Assembly: GCA_922989275.2 (NCBI GenBank)
Contig: OV277864.1
Span: 62,001-126,000, forward strand
From: Gari tellinella
Taxonomy: Eukaryota; Mollusca; Bivalvia; Cardiida; Psammobiidae
Length of the DNA: 64,000 nucleotides
Direction of reading: 5' to 3'
Position numbers and translations under genes: made by a program. How positions within the stretch are numbered: the stretch's first letter is position 1; each line of letters opens with the position of its first letter. Under the pieces are notes generated by a model. That model was given only the letters and a program-made list of their open reading frames with translations, did no database searches and had not been told where the DNA came from. Positions 10,196 to 22,864 of the stretch are shown piece after piece.

Positions 10196-10528
10196 CTAGT
10201 AGTCAGAATCAGAAGAGTACTCCGAATCTGATCCGGAGACAATTTCTACAGACTCGTCAAACATGTCTCTCCGTAGCTGTGCCACTTGGTCTGCTTTGAT
10301 GTAGGCGTAGTCGTAGAACATGTTTCGTGCGCCTTCAACGACTGCCAGCTTCAGGCGAAGATTGTAACGAAAGGCCTTGTTGTTGCTTCGTTTCGCCATC
10401 TTGTAGCGTTTCTGTACGTCTCCAAGCCGCTGGTTCAGCAGAACTATCTGGTCGCAGGCTTTGCGGAAGCGTCGCTCAGCATCACAAAGAGTGTGGCGTT
10501 TGTCGAGAGATTGGATTCTGGAAGGCAT
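10196..10528 (-). CDS. Array gene, copy 7
   Basis: Unit 7 (9535-11127, 1593 bp). Consensus protein. The stem-loop is at 10141-10156 and TATA at 10583-10590. An A to T change in the downstream spacer (gattcgaatag instead of gaatcgaatag, near 10020) is shared with units 9, 10, 12 and 21. Confidence 0.85.
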   Translation of the reverse strand: MPSRIQSLDKRHTLCDAERRFRKACDQIVLLNQRLGDVQKRYKMAKRSNNKAFRYNLRLKLAVVEGARNMFYDYAYIKADQVAQLRRDMFDESVEIVSGSDSEYSSDSDY

Positions 10529-11520
10529 CTTGAATAGTTGTAGCTATAGCAAGACAATGATGAATTGGATAGAAGTTTCGCATATTTATACAATAAATCG
10601 CAGAGACTGGAAGTCAAAGATGCCAGTGCCATTCTGACACACGAGAATGTAACAGTAGAATGACTGAGTTGACACTTAGCTAATTAGCACGGGTCGTTAA
10701 ACAAACAACACCATGCGGTAATCGATATGCAATCATAGCGCGAAACTGATTAGATTAGGATGTTTTCGCAAAGTGTTTATGAGCGATCATCCATTCATGC
10801 ATGAACATAATACACAATTGAAAAAAGAAATATTAAATTTTCAACGCTGATGGGTTTGGTCTGAAAACGGCCAAAAATTATAATTATTCTAACCATCAAC
10901 CCGCACACCCATCCCCCATATTTCTCTATAATTTAGTTGTCTTGTAATTGTATCATAATTGTAAATGAAATGTTTAAACATATTTATTATAAAATTGTTG
11001 TAAAAATGTTTGGAAGTTGTAAAAGCAAAAACATTATATGTACTTGCTAACAGCAGTTTCAGATATTAAGTGAAATGATGTTGAGTGTACGTGTGGGGTG
11101 GGGGAGGGAGGGTTAATTACCGCGATTACGCTTAAAATGATGATAATGTTAATAAACTCTGTCTTTTGTAAATTCCTACTAAATAATATTTAATAACTGG
11201 CAGCTGTAGTTGATCTACTTATAAACTATATAGAAGTAGTAGTAGTAATAGTTGTTGTTGTTGTAATTCTGGTGGTAGTCGTAGTAGTAGCAGCAACATT
11301 CATAGAAGTAGTAGTTGTAGTAGTAGTAACAGTAGTATTGTTGCAATAATGGTAGAAGTAGTAGTTGTAGTAGTAGTAGTAGAAGTAGTAGTAGTAGAAG
11401 TAGTAGAAGTTGTAGTAGTAGAAGTAGTAATAGTAGTAGAAATAGTTGTAGTAGTAATAGTAGTAGTAGTAGTAGTAATAGTAGTAGTTGATGTTGTTGT
11501 TATTTTGGAAGTTGTAGCAA

Positions 11521-11556
<36 letters not shown>

Positions 11557-11788
11557 ATTCAGTAGCAGTAGTAGTTGTTGTTTTTTATAATGTTGGTAGT
11601 AGTAGTAGTAGAATCGAATAGGTATTAATAGAGACCGGTAGCTGTTATTGTTAACAATAACTTTGTGGGGTAAGGGAATTCTTTGGAATTGTGTTTGTAA
11701 ACTCTGAGAGATATATCTTTCTAGACATTTGTTGGCTCTGAAAAGGGCCGTTTGTGGAAAACGACTTGCGGTTTATATCCATGACTAA

Positions 11789-12121
11789 CTAGTAGTCAGA
11801 ATCAGAAGAGTACTCCGAATCTGATCCGGAGACAATTTCTACAGACTCGTCAAACATGTCTCTCCGTAGCTGTGCCACTTGGTCTGCTTTGATTTAGGCG
11901 TAGTCGTAGAACATGTTTCGTGCGCCTTCAACGACTGCCAGCTTCAGGCGAAGATTGTAACGAAAGGCCTTGTTGTTGCTTCGTTTCGCCATCTTGTAGC
12001 GTTTCTGTACGTCTCCAAGCCGCTGGTTCAGCAGAACTATCTGGTCGCAGGCTTTGCGGAAGCGTCGCTCAGCATCACAAAGAGTGTGGCGTTTGTCGAG
12101 AGATTGGATTCTGGAAGGCAT
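11789..12121 (-). pseudogene. Array gene, copy 8: same codon-76 nonsense as copy 6
   Basis: Unit 8 (11128-12720). The same Tyr76 TAC to TAA change (stop at 11894-11896) leaves 75 residues (11894-12121). Unlike copy 6, the TATA box (12176-12183) and Leu59 codon are consensus, so only the nonsense site is shared. The stem-loop is at 11734-11749. Transcription may be normal; the product would lack the acidic tail. Confidence 0.85.
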
Positions 12122-13113
12122 CTTGAATAGTTGTAGCTATAGCAAGACAATGATGAATTGGATAGAAGTTTCGCATATTTATACAATAAATCGCAGAGAC
12201 TGGAAGTCAAAGATGCCAGTGCCATTCTGACACACGAGAATGTAACAGTAGAATGACTGAGTTGACACTTAGCTAATTAGCACGGGTCGTTAAACAAACA
12301 ACACCATGCGGTAATCGATATGCAATCATAGCGCGAAACTGATTAGATTAGGATGTTTTCGCAAAGTGTTTATGAGCGATCATCCATTCATGCATGAACA
12401 TAATACACAATTGAAAAAAGAAATATTAAATTTTCAACGCTGATGGGTTTGGTCTGAAAACGGCCAAAAATTATAATTATTCTAACCATCAACCCGCACA
12501 CCCATCCCCCATATTTCTCTATAATTTAGTTGTCTTGTAATTGTATCATAATTGTAAATGAAATGTTTAAACATATTTATTATAAAATTGTTGTAAAAAT
12601 GTTTGGAAGTTGTAAAAGCAAAAACATTATATGTACTTGCTAACAGCAGTTTCAGATATTAAGTGAAATGATGTTGAGTGTACGTGTGGGGTGGGGGAGG
12701 GAGGGTTAATTACCGCGATTACGCTTAAAATGATGATAATGTTAATAAACTCTGTCTTTTGTAAATTCCTACTAAATAATATTTAATAACTGGCAGCTGT
12801 AGTTGATCTACTTATAAACTATATAGAAGTAGTAGTAGTAATAGTTGTTGTTGTTGTAATTCTGGTGGTAGTCGTAGTAGTAGCAGCAACATTCATAGAA
12901 GTAGTAGTTGTAGTAGTAGTAACAGTAGTATTGTTGCAATTATGGTAGAAGTAGTAGTTGTAGTAGTAGTAGTAGAAGTAGTAGTAGTAGAAGTAGTAGA
13001 AGTTGTAGTAGTAGAAGTAGTAATAGTAGTAGAAATAGTTGTAGTAGTAATAGTAGTAGTAGTAGTAGTAATAGTAGTAGTTGATGTTGTTGTTATTTTG
13101 GAAGTTGTAGCAA

Positions 13114-13146
<33 letters not shown>

Positions 13147-13378
13147 ATTCAGTAGCAGTAGTAGTTGTTGTTTTTTATAATGTTGGTAGTAGTAGTAGTA
13201 GATTCGAATAGGTATTAATAGAGACCGGTAGCTGTTATTGTTAACAATAACTTTGTGGGGTAAGGGAATTCTTTGGAATTGTGTTTGTAAACTCTGAGAG
13301 ATATATCTTTCTAGACATTTGTTGGCTCTGAAAAGGGCCGTTTGTGGAAAACGACTTGCGGTTTATATCCATGACTAA

Positions 13379-13711
13379 CTAGTAGTCAGAATCAGAAGAG
13401 TACTCCGAATCTGATCCGGAGACAATTTCTACAGACTCGTCAAACATGTCTCTCCGTAGCTGTGCCACTTGGTCTGCTTTGATGTAGGCGTAGTCGTAGA
13501 ACATGTTTCGTGCGCCTTCAACGACTGCCAGCTTCAGGCGAAGATTGTAACGAAAGGCCTTGTTGTTGCTTCGTTTCGCCATCTTGTAGCGTTTCTGTAC
13601 GTCTCCAAGCCGCTGGTTCAGCAGAACTATCTGGTCGCAGGCTTTGCGGAAGCGTCGCTCAGCATCACAAAGAGTGTGGCGTTTGTCGAGAGATTGGATT
13701 CTGGAAGGCAT
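13379..13711 (-). CDS. Array gene, copy 9
   Basis: Unit 9 (12721-14310). Consensus protein. The stem-loop is at 13324-13339 and TATA at 13766-13773. Private change in the upstream spacer: ggatttttt instead of ggatgtttt near 13945. It carries the gattcgaatag variant. Confidence 0.85.
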   Translation of the reverse strand: MPSRIQSLDKRHTLCDAERRFRKACDQIVLLNQRLGDVQKRYKMAKRSNNKAFRYNLRLKLAVVEGARNMFYDYAYIKADQVAQLRRDMFDESVEIVSGSDSEYSSDSDY

Positions 13712-14703
13712 CTTGAATAGTTGTAGCTATAGCAAGACAATGATGAATTGGATAGAAGTTTCGCATATTTATACAATAAATCGCAGAGACTGGAAGTCAA
13801 AGATGCCAGTGCCATTCTGACACACGAGAATGTAACAGTAGAATGACTGAGTTGACACTTAGCTAATTAGCACGGGTCGTTAAACAAACAACACCATGCG
13901 GTAATCGATATGCAATCATAGCGCGAAACTGATTAGATTAGGATTTTTTCGCAAAGTGTTTATGAGCGATCATCCATTCATGCATGAACATAATACACAA
14001 TTGAAAAAAGAAATATTAAATTTTCAACGCTGATGGGTTTGGTCTGAAAACGGCCAAAAATTATAATTATTCTAACCATCAACCCGCACACCCATCCCCC
14101 ATATTTCTCTATAATTTAGTTGTCTTGTAATTGTATCATAATTGTAAATGAAATGTTTAAACATATTTATTATAAAATTGTTGTAAAAATGTTTGGAAGT
14201 TGTAAAAGCAAAAACATTATATGTACTTGCTAACAGCAGTTTCAGATATTAAGTGAAATGATGTTGAGTGTACGTGTGGGGTGGGGGAGGGAGGGTTAAT
14301 TACCGCGATTACGCTTAAAATGATGATAATGTTAATAAACTCTGTCTTTTGTAAATTCCTACTAAATAATATTTAATAACTGGCAGCTGTAGTTGATCTA
14401 CTTATAAACTATATAGAAGTAGTAGTAGTAATAGTTGTTGTTGTTGTAATTCTGGTGGTAGTCGTAGTAGTAGCAGCAACATTCATAGAAGTAGTAGTTG
14501 TAGTAGTAGTAACAGTAGTATTGTTGCAATTATGGTAGAAGTAGTAGTTGTAGTAGTAGTAGTAGAAGTAGTAGTAGTAGAAGTAGTAGAAGTTGTAGTA
14601 GTAGAAGTAGTAATAGTAGTAGAAATAGTTGTAGTAGTAATAGTAGTAGTAGTAGTAGTAATAGTAGTAGTTGATGTTGTTGTTATTTTGGAAGTTGTAG
14701 CAA

Positions 14704-14736
<33 letters not shown>

Positions 14737-14968
14737 ATTCAGTAGCAGTAGTAGTTGTTGTTTTTTATAATGTTGGTAGTAGTAGTAGTAGATTCGAATA
14801 GGTATTAATAGAGACCGGTAGCTGTTATTGTTAACAATAACTTTGTGGGGTAAGGGAATTCTTTGGAATTGTGTTTGTAAACTCTGAGAGATATATCTTT
14901 CTAGACATTTGTTGGCTCTGAAAAGGGCCGTTTGTGGAAAACGACTTGCGGTTTATATCCATGACTAA

Positions 14969-15301
14969 CTAGTAGTCAGAATCAGAAGAGTACTCCGAAT
15001 CTGATCCGGAGACAATTTCTACAGACTCGTCAAACATGTCTCTCCGTAGCTGTGCCACTTGGTCTGCTTTGATGTAGGCGTAGTCGTAGAACATGTTTCG
15101 TGCGCCTTCAACGACTGCCAGCTTCAGGCGAAGATTGTAACGAAAGGCCTTGTTGTTGCTTCGTTTCGCCATCTTGTAGCGTTTCTGTACGTCTCCAAGC
15201 CGCTGGTTCAGCAGAACTATCTGGTCGCAGGCTTTGCGGAAGCGTCGCTCAGCATCACAAAGAGTGTGGCGTTTGTCGAGAGATTGGATTCTGGAAGGCA
15301 T
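14969..15301 (-). CDS. Array gene, copy 10
   Basis: Unit 10 (14311-15900). Consensus protein. The stem-loop is at 14914-14929 and TATA at 15356-15363. It carries the gattcgaatag spacer variant, as do the neighbouring unit 9 and unit 12. Confidence 0.85.
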   Translation of the reverse strand: MPSRIQSLDKRHTLCDAERRFRKACDQIVLLNQRLGDVQKRYKMAKRSNNKAFRYNLRLKLAVVEGARNMFYDYAYIKADQVAQLRRDMFDESVEIVSGSDSEYSSDSDY

Positions 15302-16293
15302 CTTGAATAGTTGTAGCTATAGCAAGACAATGATGAATTGGATAGAAGTTTCGCATATTTATACAATAAATCGCAGAGACTGGAAGTCAAAGATGCCAGT
15401 GCCATTCTGACACACGAGAATGTAACAGTAGAATGACTGAGTTGACACTTAGCTAATTAGCACGGGTCGTTAAACAAACAACACCATGCGGTAATCGATA
15501 TGCAATCATAGCGCGAAACTGATTAGATTAGGATGTTTTCGCAAAGTGTTTATGAGCGATCATCCATTCATGCATGAACATAATACACAATTGAAAAAAG
15601 AAATATTAAATTTTCAACGCTGATGGGTTTGGTCTGAAAACGGCCAAAAATTATAATTATTCTAACCATCAACCCGCACACCCATCCCCCATATTTCTCT
15701 ATAATTTAGTTGTCTTGTAATTGTATCATAATTGTAAATGAAATGTTTAAACATATTTATTATAAAATTGTTGTAAAAATGTTTGGAAGTTGTAAAAGCA
15801 AAAACATTATATGTACTTGCTAACAGCAGTTTCAGATATTAAGTGAAATGATGTTGAGTGTACGTGTGGGGTGGGGGAGGGAGGGTTAATTACCGCGATT
15901 ACGCTTAAAATGATGATAATGTTAATAAACTCTGTCTTTTGTAAATTCCTACTAAATAATATTTAATAACTGGCAGCTGTAGTTGATCTACTTATAAACT
16001 ATATAGAAGTAGTAGTAGTAATAGTTGTTGTTGTTGTAATTCTGGTGGTAGTCGTAGTAGTAGCAGCAACATTCATAGAAGTAGTAGTTGTAGTAGTAGT
16101 AACAGTAGTATTGTTGCAATTATGGTAGAAGTAGTAGTTGTAGTAGTAGTAGTAGAAGTAGTAGTAGTAGAAGTAGTAGAAGTTGTAGTAGTAGAAGTAG
16201 TAATAGTAGTAGAAATAGTTGTAGTAGTAATAGTAGTAGTAGTAGTAGTAATAGTAGTAGTTGATGTTGTTGTTATTTTGGAAGTTGTAGCAA

Positions 16294-16326
<33 letters not shown>

Positions 16327-16558
16327 ATTCAGTAGCAGTAGTAGTTGTTGTTTTTTATAATGTTGGTAGTAGTAGTAGTAGAATCGAATAGGTATTAATA
16401 GAGACCGGTAGCTGTTATTGTTAACAATAACTTTGTGGGGTAAGGGAATTCTTTGGAATTGTGTTTGTAAACTCTGAGAGATATATCTTTCTAGACATTT
16501 GTTGGCTCTGAAAAGGGCCGTTTGTGGAAAACGACTTGCGGTTTATATCCATGACTAA

Positions 16559-16891
16559 CTAGTAGTCAGAATCAGAAGAGTACTCCGAATCTGATCCGGA
16601 GACAATTTCTACAGACTCGTCAAACATGTCTCTCTGTAGCTGTGCCACTTGGTCTGCTTTGATGTAGGCGTAGTCGTAGAACATGTTTCGTGCGCCTTCA
16701 ACGACTGCCAGCTTCAGGCGAAGATTGTAACGAAAGGCCTTGTTGTTGCTTCGTTTCGCCATCTTGTAGCGTTTCTGTACGTCTCCAAGCCGCTGGTTCA
16801 GCAGAACTATCTGGTCGCAGGCTTTGCGGAAGCGTCGCTCAGCATCACAAAGAGTGTGGCGTTTGTCGAGAGATTGGATTCTGGAAGGCAT
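16559..16891 (-). CDS. Array gene, copy 11 (R86Q)
   Basis: Unit 11 (15901-17490). Arg86 is changed to Gln (CGG to CAG), near the end of the predicted second helix. Copy 13 has the same change. The stem-loop is at 16504-16519 and TATA at 16946-16953. Confidence 0.85.
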   Translation of the reverse strand: MPSRIQSLDKRHTLCDAERRFRKACDQIVLLNQRLGDVQKRYKMAKRSNNKAFRYNLRLKLAVVEGARNMFYDYAYIKADQVAQLQRDMFDESVEIVSGSDSEYSSDSDY

Positions 16892-17856
16892 CTTGAATAG
16901 TTGTAGCTATAGCAAGACAATGATGAATTGGATAGAAGTTTCGCATATTTATACAATAAATCGCAGAGACTGGAAGTCAAAGATGCCAGTGCCATTCTGA
17001 CACACGAGAATGTAACAGTAGAATGACTGAGTTGACACTTAGCTAATTAGCACGGGTCGTTAAACAAACAACACCATGCGGTAATCGATATGCAATCATA
17101 GCGCGAAACTGATTAGATTAGGATGTTTTCGCAAAGTGTTTATGAGCGATCATCCATTCATGCATGAACATAATACACAATTGAAAAAAGAAATATTAAA
17201 TTTTCAACGCTGATGGGTTTGGTCTGAAAACGGCCAAAAATTATAATTATTCTAACCATCAACCCGCACACCCATCCCCCATATTTCTCTATAATTTAGT
17301 TGTCTTGTAATTGTATCATAATTGTAAATGAAATGTTTAAACATATTTATTATAAAATTGTTGTAAAAATGTTTGGAAGTTGTAAAAGCAAAAACATTAT
17401 ATGTACTTGCTAACAGCAGTTTCAGATATTAAGTGAAATGATGTTGAGTGTACGTGTGGGGTGGGGGAGGGAGGGTTAATTACCGCGATTACGCTTAAAA
17501 TGATGATAATGTTAATAAACTCTGTCTTTTGTAAATTCCTACTAAATAATATTTAATAACTGGCAGCTGTAGTTGATCTACTTATAAACTATATAGAAGT
17601 AGTAGTAGTAATAGTTGTTGTTGTTGTAATTCTGGTGGTAGTCGTAGTAGTAGCAGCAACATTCATAGAAGTAGTAGTTGTAGTAGTAGTAACAGTAGTA
17701 TTGTTGCAATTATGGTAGAAGTAGTAGTTGTAGTAGTAGTAGTAGAAGTAGTAGTAGTAGAAGTAGTAGAAGTTGTAGTAGTAGAAGTAGTAATAGTAGT
17801 AGTAGTAGTAGTAATAGTAGTAGTTGATGTTGTTGTTATTTTGGAAGTTGTAGCAA

Positions 17857-17889
<33 letters not shown>

Positions 17890-18121
17890 ATTCAGTAGCA
17901 GTAGTAGTTGTTGTTTTTTATAATGTTGGTAGTAGTAGTAGTAGATTCGAATAGGTATTAATAGAGACCGGTAGCTGTTATTGTTAACAATAACTTTGTG
18001 GGGTAAGGGAATTCTTTGGAATTGTGTTTGTAAACTCTGAGAGATATATCTTTCTAGACATTTGTTGGCTCTGAAAAGGGCCGTTTGTGGAAAACGACTT
18101 GCGGTTTATATCCATGACTAA

Positions 18122-18454
18122 CTAGTAGTCAGAATCAGAAGAGTACTCCGAATCTGATCCGGAGACAATTTCTACAGACTCGTCAAACATGTCTCTCCGT
18201 AGCTGTGCCACTTGGTCTGCTTTGATGTAGGCGTAGTCGTAGAACATGTTTCGTGCGCCTTCAACGACTGCCAGCTTCAGGCGAAGATTGTAACGAAAGG
18301 CCTTGTTGTTGCTTCGTTTCGCCATCTTGTAGCGTTTCTGTACGTCTCCAAGCCGCTGGTTCAGCAGAACTATCTGGTCGCAGGCTTTGCGGAAGCGTCG
18401 CTCAGCATCACAAAGAGTGTGGCGTTTGTCGAGAGATTGGATTCTGGAAGGCAT
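18122..18454 (-). CDS. Array gene, copy 12
   Basis: Unit 12 (17491-19053, 1563 bp) has a 27-bp deletion in the microsatellite that removes the AAATAGTTG interruption. Unit 14 has the same deletion. Consensus protein. The stem-loop is at 18067-18082 and TATA at 18509-18516. Confidence 0.85.
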   Translation of the reverse strand: MPSRIQSLDKRHTLCDAERRFRKACDQIVLLNQRLGDVQKRYKMAKRSNNKAFRYNLRLKLAVVEGARNMFYDYAYIKADQVAQLRRDMFDESVEIVSGSDSEYSSDSDY

Positions 18455-19446
18455 CTTGAATAGTTGTAGCTATAGCAAGACAATGATGAATTGGATAGAA
18501 GTTTCGCATATTTATACAATAAATCGCAGAGACTGGAAGTCAAAGATGCCAGTGCCATTCTGACACACGAGAATGTAACAGTAGAATGACTGAGTTGACA
18601 CTTAGCTAATTAGCACGGGTCGTTAAACAAACAACACCATGCGGTAATCGATATGCAATCATAGCGCGAAACTGATTAGATTAGGATGTTTTCGCAAAGT
18701 GTTTATGAGCGATCATCCATTCATGCATGAACATAATACACAATTGAAAAAAGAAATATTAAATTTTCAACGCTGATGGGTTTGGTCTGAAAACGGCCAA
18801 AAATTATAATTATTCTAACCATCAACCCGCACACCCATCCCCCATATTTCTCTATAATTTAGTTGTCTTGTAATTGTATCATAATTGTAAATGAAATGTT
18901 TAAACATATTTATTATAAAATTGTTGTAAAAATGTTTGGAAGTTGTAAAAGCAAAAACATTATATGTACTTGCTAACAGCAGTTTCAGATATTAAGTGAA
19001 ATGATGTTGAGTGTACGTGTGGGGTGGGGGAGGGAGGGTTAATTACCGCGATTACGCTTAAAATGATGATAATGTTAATAAACTCTGTCTTTTGTAAATT
19101 CCTACTAAATAATATTTAATAACTGGCAGCTGTAGTTGATCTACTTATAAACTATATAGAAGTAGTAGTAGTAATAGTTGTTGTTGTTGTAATTCTGGTG
19201 GTAGTCGTAGTAGTAGCAGCAACATTCATAGAAGTAGTAGTTGTAGTAGTAGTAACAGTAGTATTGTTGCAATTATGGTAGAAGTAGTAGTTGTAGTAGT
19301 AGTAGTAGAAGTAGTAGTAGTAGAAGTAGTAGAAGTTGTAGTAGTAGAAGTAGTAATAGTAGTAGAAATAGTTGTAGTAGTAATAGTAGTAGTAGTAGTA
19401 GTAATAGTAGTAGTTGATGTTGTTGTTATTTTGGAAGTTGTAGCAA

Positions 19447-19479
<33 letters not shown>

Positions 19480-19711
19480 ATTCAGTAGCAGTAGTAGTTG
19501 TTGTTTTTTATAATGTTGGTAGTAGTAGTAGTAGAATCGAATAGGTATTAATAGAGACCGGTAGCTGTTATTGTTAACAATAACTTTGTGGGGTAAGGGA
19601 ATTCTTTGGAATTGTGTTTGTAAACTCTGAGAGATATATCTTTCTAGACATTTGTTGGCTCTGAAAAGGGCCGTTTGTGGAAAACGACTTGCGGTTTATA
19701 TCCATGACTAA

Positions 19712-20044
19712 CTAGTAGTCAGAATCAGAAGAGTACTCCGAATCTGATCCGGAGACAATTTCTACAGACTCGTCAAACATGTCTCTCTGTAGCTGTGCCA
19801 CTTGGTCTGCTTTGATGTAGGCGTAGTCGTAGAACATGTTTCGTGCGCCTTCAACGACTGCCAGCTTCAGGCGAAGATTGTAACGAAAGGCCTTGTTGTT
19901 GCTTCGTTTCGCCATCTTGTAGCGTTTCTGTACGTCTCCAAGCCGCTGGTTCAGCAGAACTATCTGGTCGCAGGCTTTGCGGAAGCGTCGCTCAGCATCA
20001 CAAAGAGTGTGGCGTTTGTCGAGAGATTGGATTCTGGAAGGCAT
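19712..20044 (-). CDS. Array gene, copy 13 (R86Q)
   Basis: Unit 13 (19054-20643). It has the same R86Q as copy 11, so units 11-12 and 13-14 look like successive copies of one dimer. The stem-loop is at 19657-19672 and TATA at 20099-20106. Confidence 0.85.
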   Translation of the reverse strand: MPSRIQSLDKRHTLCDAERRFRKACDQIVLLNQRLGDVQKRYKMAKRSNNKAFRYNLRLKLAVVEGARNMFYDYAYIKADQVAQLQRDMFDESVEIVSGSDSEYSSDSDY

Positions 20045-21009
20045 CTTGAATAGTTGTAGCTATAGCAAGACAATGATGAATTGGATAGAAGTTTCGCATA
20101 TTTATACAATAAATCGCAGAGACTGGAAGTCAAAGATGCCAGTGCCATTCTGACACACGAGAATGTAACAGTAGAATGACTGAGTTGACACTTAGCTAAT
20201 TAGCACGGGTCGTTAAACAAACAACACCATGCGGTAATCGATATGCAATCATAGCGCGAAACTGATTAGATTAGGATGTTTTCGCAAAGTGTTTATGAGC
20301 GATCATCCATTCATGCATGAACATAATACACAATTGAAAAAAGAAATATTAAATTTTCAACGCTGATGGGTTTGGTCTGAAAACGGCCAAAAATTATAAT
20401 TATTCTAACCATCAACCCGCACACCCATCCCCCATATTTCTCTATAATTTAGTTGTCTTGTAATTGTATCATAATTGTAAATGAAATGTTTAAACATATT
20501 TATTATAAAATTGTTGTAAAAATGTTTGGAAGTTGTAAAAGCAAAAACATTATATGTACTTGCTAACAGCAGTTTCAGATATTAAGTGAAATGATGTTGA
20601 GTGTACGTGTGGGGTGGGGGAGGGAGGGTTAATTACCGCGATTACGCTTAAAATGATGATAATGTTAATAAACTCTGTCTTTTGTAAATTCCTACTAAAT
20701 AATATTTAATAACTGGCAGCTGTAGTTGATCTACTTATAAACTATATAGAAGTAGTAGTAGTAATAGTTGTTGTTGTTGTAATTCTGGTGGTAGTCGTAG
20801 TAGTAGCAGCAACATTCATAGAAGTAGTAGTTGTAGTAGTAGTAACAGTAGTATTGTTGCAATTATGGTAGAAGTAGTAGTTGTAGTAGTAGTAGTAGAA
20901 GTAGTAGTAGTAGAAGTAGTAGAAGTTGTAGTAGTAGAAGTAGTAATAGTAGTAGTAGTAGTAGTAATAGTAGTAGTTGATGTTGTTGTTATTTTGGAAG
21001 TTGTAGCAA

Positions 21010-21042
<33 letters not shown>

Positions 21043-21274
21043 ATTCAGTAGCAGTAGTAGTTGTTGTTTTTTATAATGTTGGTAGTAGTAGTAGTAGAAT
21101 CGAATAGGTATTAATAGAGACCGGTAGCTGTTATTGTTAACAATAACTTTGTGGGGTAAGGGAATTCTTTGGAATTGTGTTTGTAAACTCTGAGAGATAT
21201 ATCTTTCTAGACATTTGTTGGCTCTGAAAAGGGCCGTTTGTGGAAAACGACTTGCGGTTTATATCCATGACTAA

Positions 21275-21607
21275 CTAGTAGTCAGAATCAGAAGAGTACT
21301 CCGAATCTGATCCGGAGACAATTTCTACAGACTCGTCAAACATGTCTCTCCGTAGCTGTGCCACTTGGTCTGCTTTGATGTAGGCGTAGTCGTAGAACAT
21401 GTTTCGTGCGCCTTCAACGACTGCCAGCTTCAGGCGAAGATTGTAACGAAAGGCCTTGTTGTTGCCTCGTTTCGCCATCTTGTAGCGTTTCTGTACGTCT
21501 CCAAGCCGCTGGTTCAGCAGAACTATCTGGTCGCAGGCTTTGCGGAAGCGTCGCTCAGCATCACAAAGAGTGTGGCGTTTGTCGAGAGATTGGATTCTGG
21601 AAGGCAT
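21275..21607 (-). CDS. Array gene, copy 14 (S48G)
   Basis: Unit 14 (20644-22206, 1563 bp) has the same 27-bp deletion as unit 12 plus a private Ser48 to Gly change at the predicted turn between helices. The stem-loop is at 21220-21235 and TATA at 21662-21669. Its G-quadruplex motif has a GGGAGAGGG variant but keeps four G runs. Confidence 0.85.
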   Translation of the reverse strand: MPSRIQSLDKRHTLCDAERRFRKACDQIVLLNQRLGDVQKRYKMAKRGNNKAFRYNLRLKLAVVEGARNMFYDYAYIKADQVAQLRRDMFDESVEIVSGSDSEYSSDSDY

Positions 21608-22590
21608 CTTGAATAGTTGTAGCTATAGCAAGACAATGATGAATTGGATAGAAGTTTCGCATATTTATACAATAAATCGCAGAGACTGGAAGTCAAAGAT
21701 GCCAGTGCCATTCTGACACACGAGAATGTAACAGTAGAATGACTGAGTTGACACTTAGCTAATTAGCACGGGTCGTTAAACAAACAACACCATGCGGTAA
21801 TCGATATGCAATCATAGCGCGAAACTGATTAGATTAGGATGTTTTCGCAAAGTGTTTATGAGCGATCATCCATTCATGCATGAACATAATACACAATTGA
21901 AAAAAGAAATATTAAATTTTCAACGCTGATGGGTTTGGTCTGAAAACGGCCAAAAATTATAATTATTCTAACCATCAACCCGCACACCCATCCCCCATAT
22001 TTCTCTATAATTTAGTTGTCTTGTAATTGTATCATAATTGTAAATGAAATGTTTAAACATATTTATTATAAAATTGTTGTAAAAATGTTTGGAAGTTGTA
22101 AAAGCAAAAACATTATATGTACTTGCTAACAGCAGTTTCAGATATTAAGTGAAATGATGTTGAGTGTACGTGTGGGGTGGGAGAGGGAGGGTTAATTACC
22201 GCGATTACGCTTAAAATGATGATAATGTTAATAAACTCTGTCTTTTGTAAATTCCTACTAAATAATATTTAATAACTGGCAGCTGTAGTTGATCTACTTA
22301 TAAACTATATAGAAGTAGTAGTAGTAATAGTTGTTGTAATTCTGGTGGTAGTCGTAGTAGTAGCAGCAACATTCATAGAAGTAGTAGTTGTAGTAGTAGT
22401 AACAGTAGTATTGTTGCAATTATGGTAGAAGTAGTAGTTGTAGTAGTAGTAGAAGTAGTAGTAGTAGAAGTAGTAGAAGTTGTAGTAGTAGAAGTAGTAA
22501 TAGTAGTAGAAATAGGTGTAGTAGTAGTAGTAGTAGTAGTAGTAGTAATAGTAGTAGTTGATGTTGTTGTTATTTTGGAAGTTGTAGCAA

Positions 22591-22632
<42 letters not shown>

Positions 22633-22864
22633 ATTCAGTAGCAGTAGTAGTTGTTGTTTTTTATAATGTTGGTAGTAGTAGTAGTAGAATCGAATAGGTA
22701 TTAATAGAGACCGGTAGCTGTTATTGTTAACAATAACTTTGTGGGGTAAGGGAATTCTTTGGAATTGTGTTTGTAAACTCTGAGAGATATATCTTTCTAG
22801 ACATTTGTTGGCTCTGAAAAGGGCCGTTTGTGGAAAACGACTTGCGGTTTATATCCATGACTAA

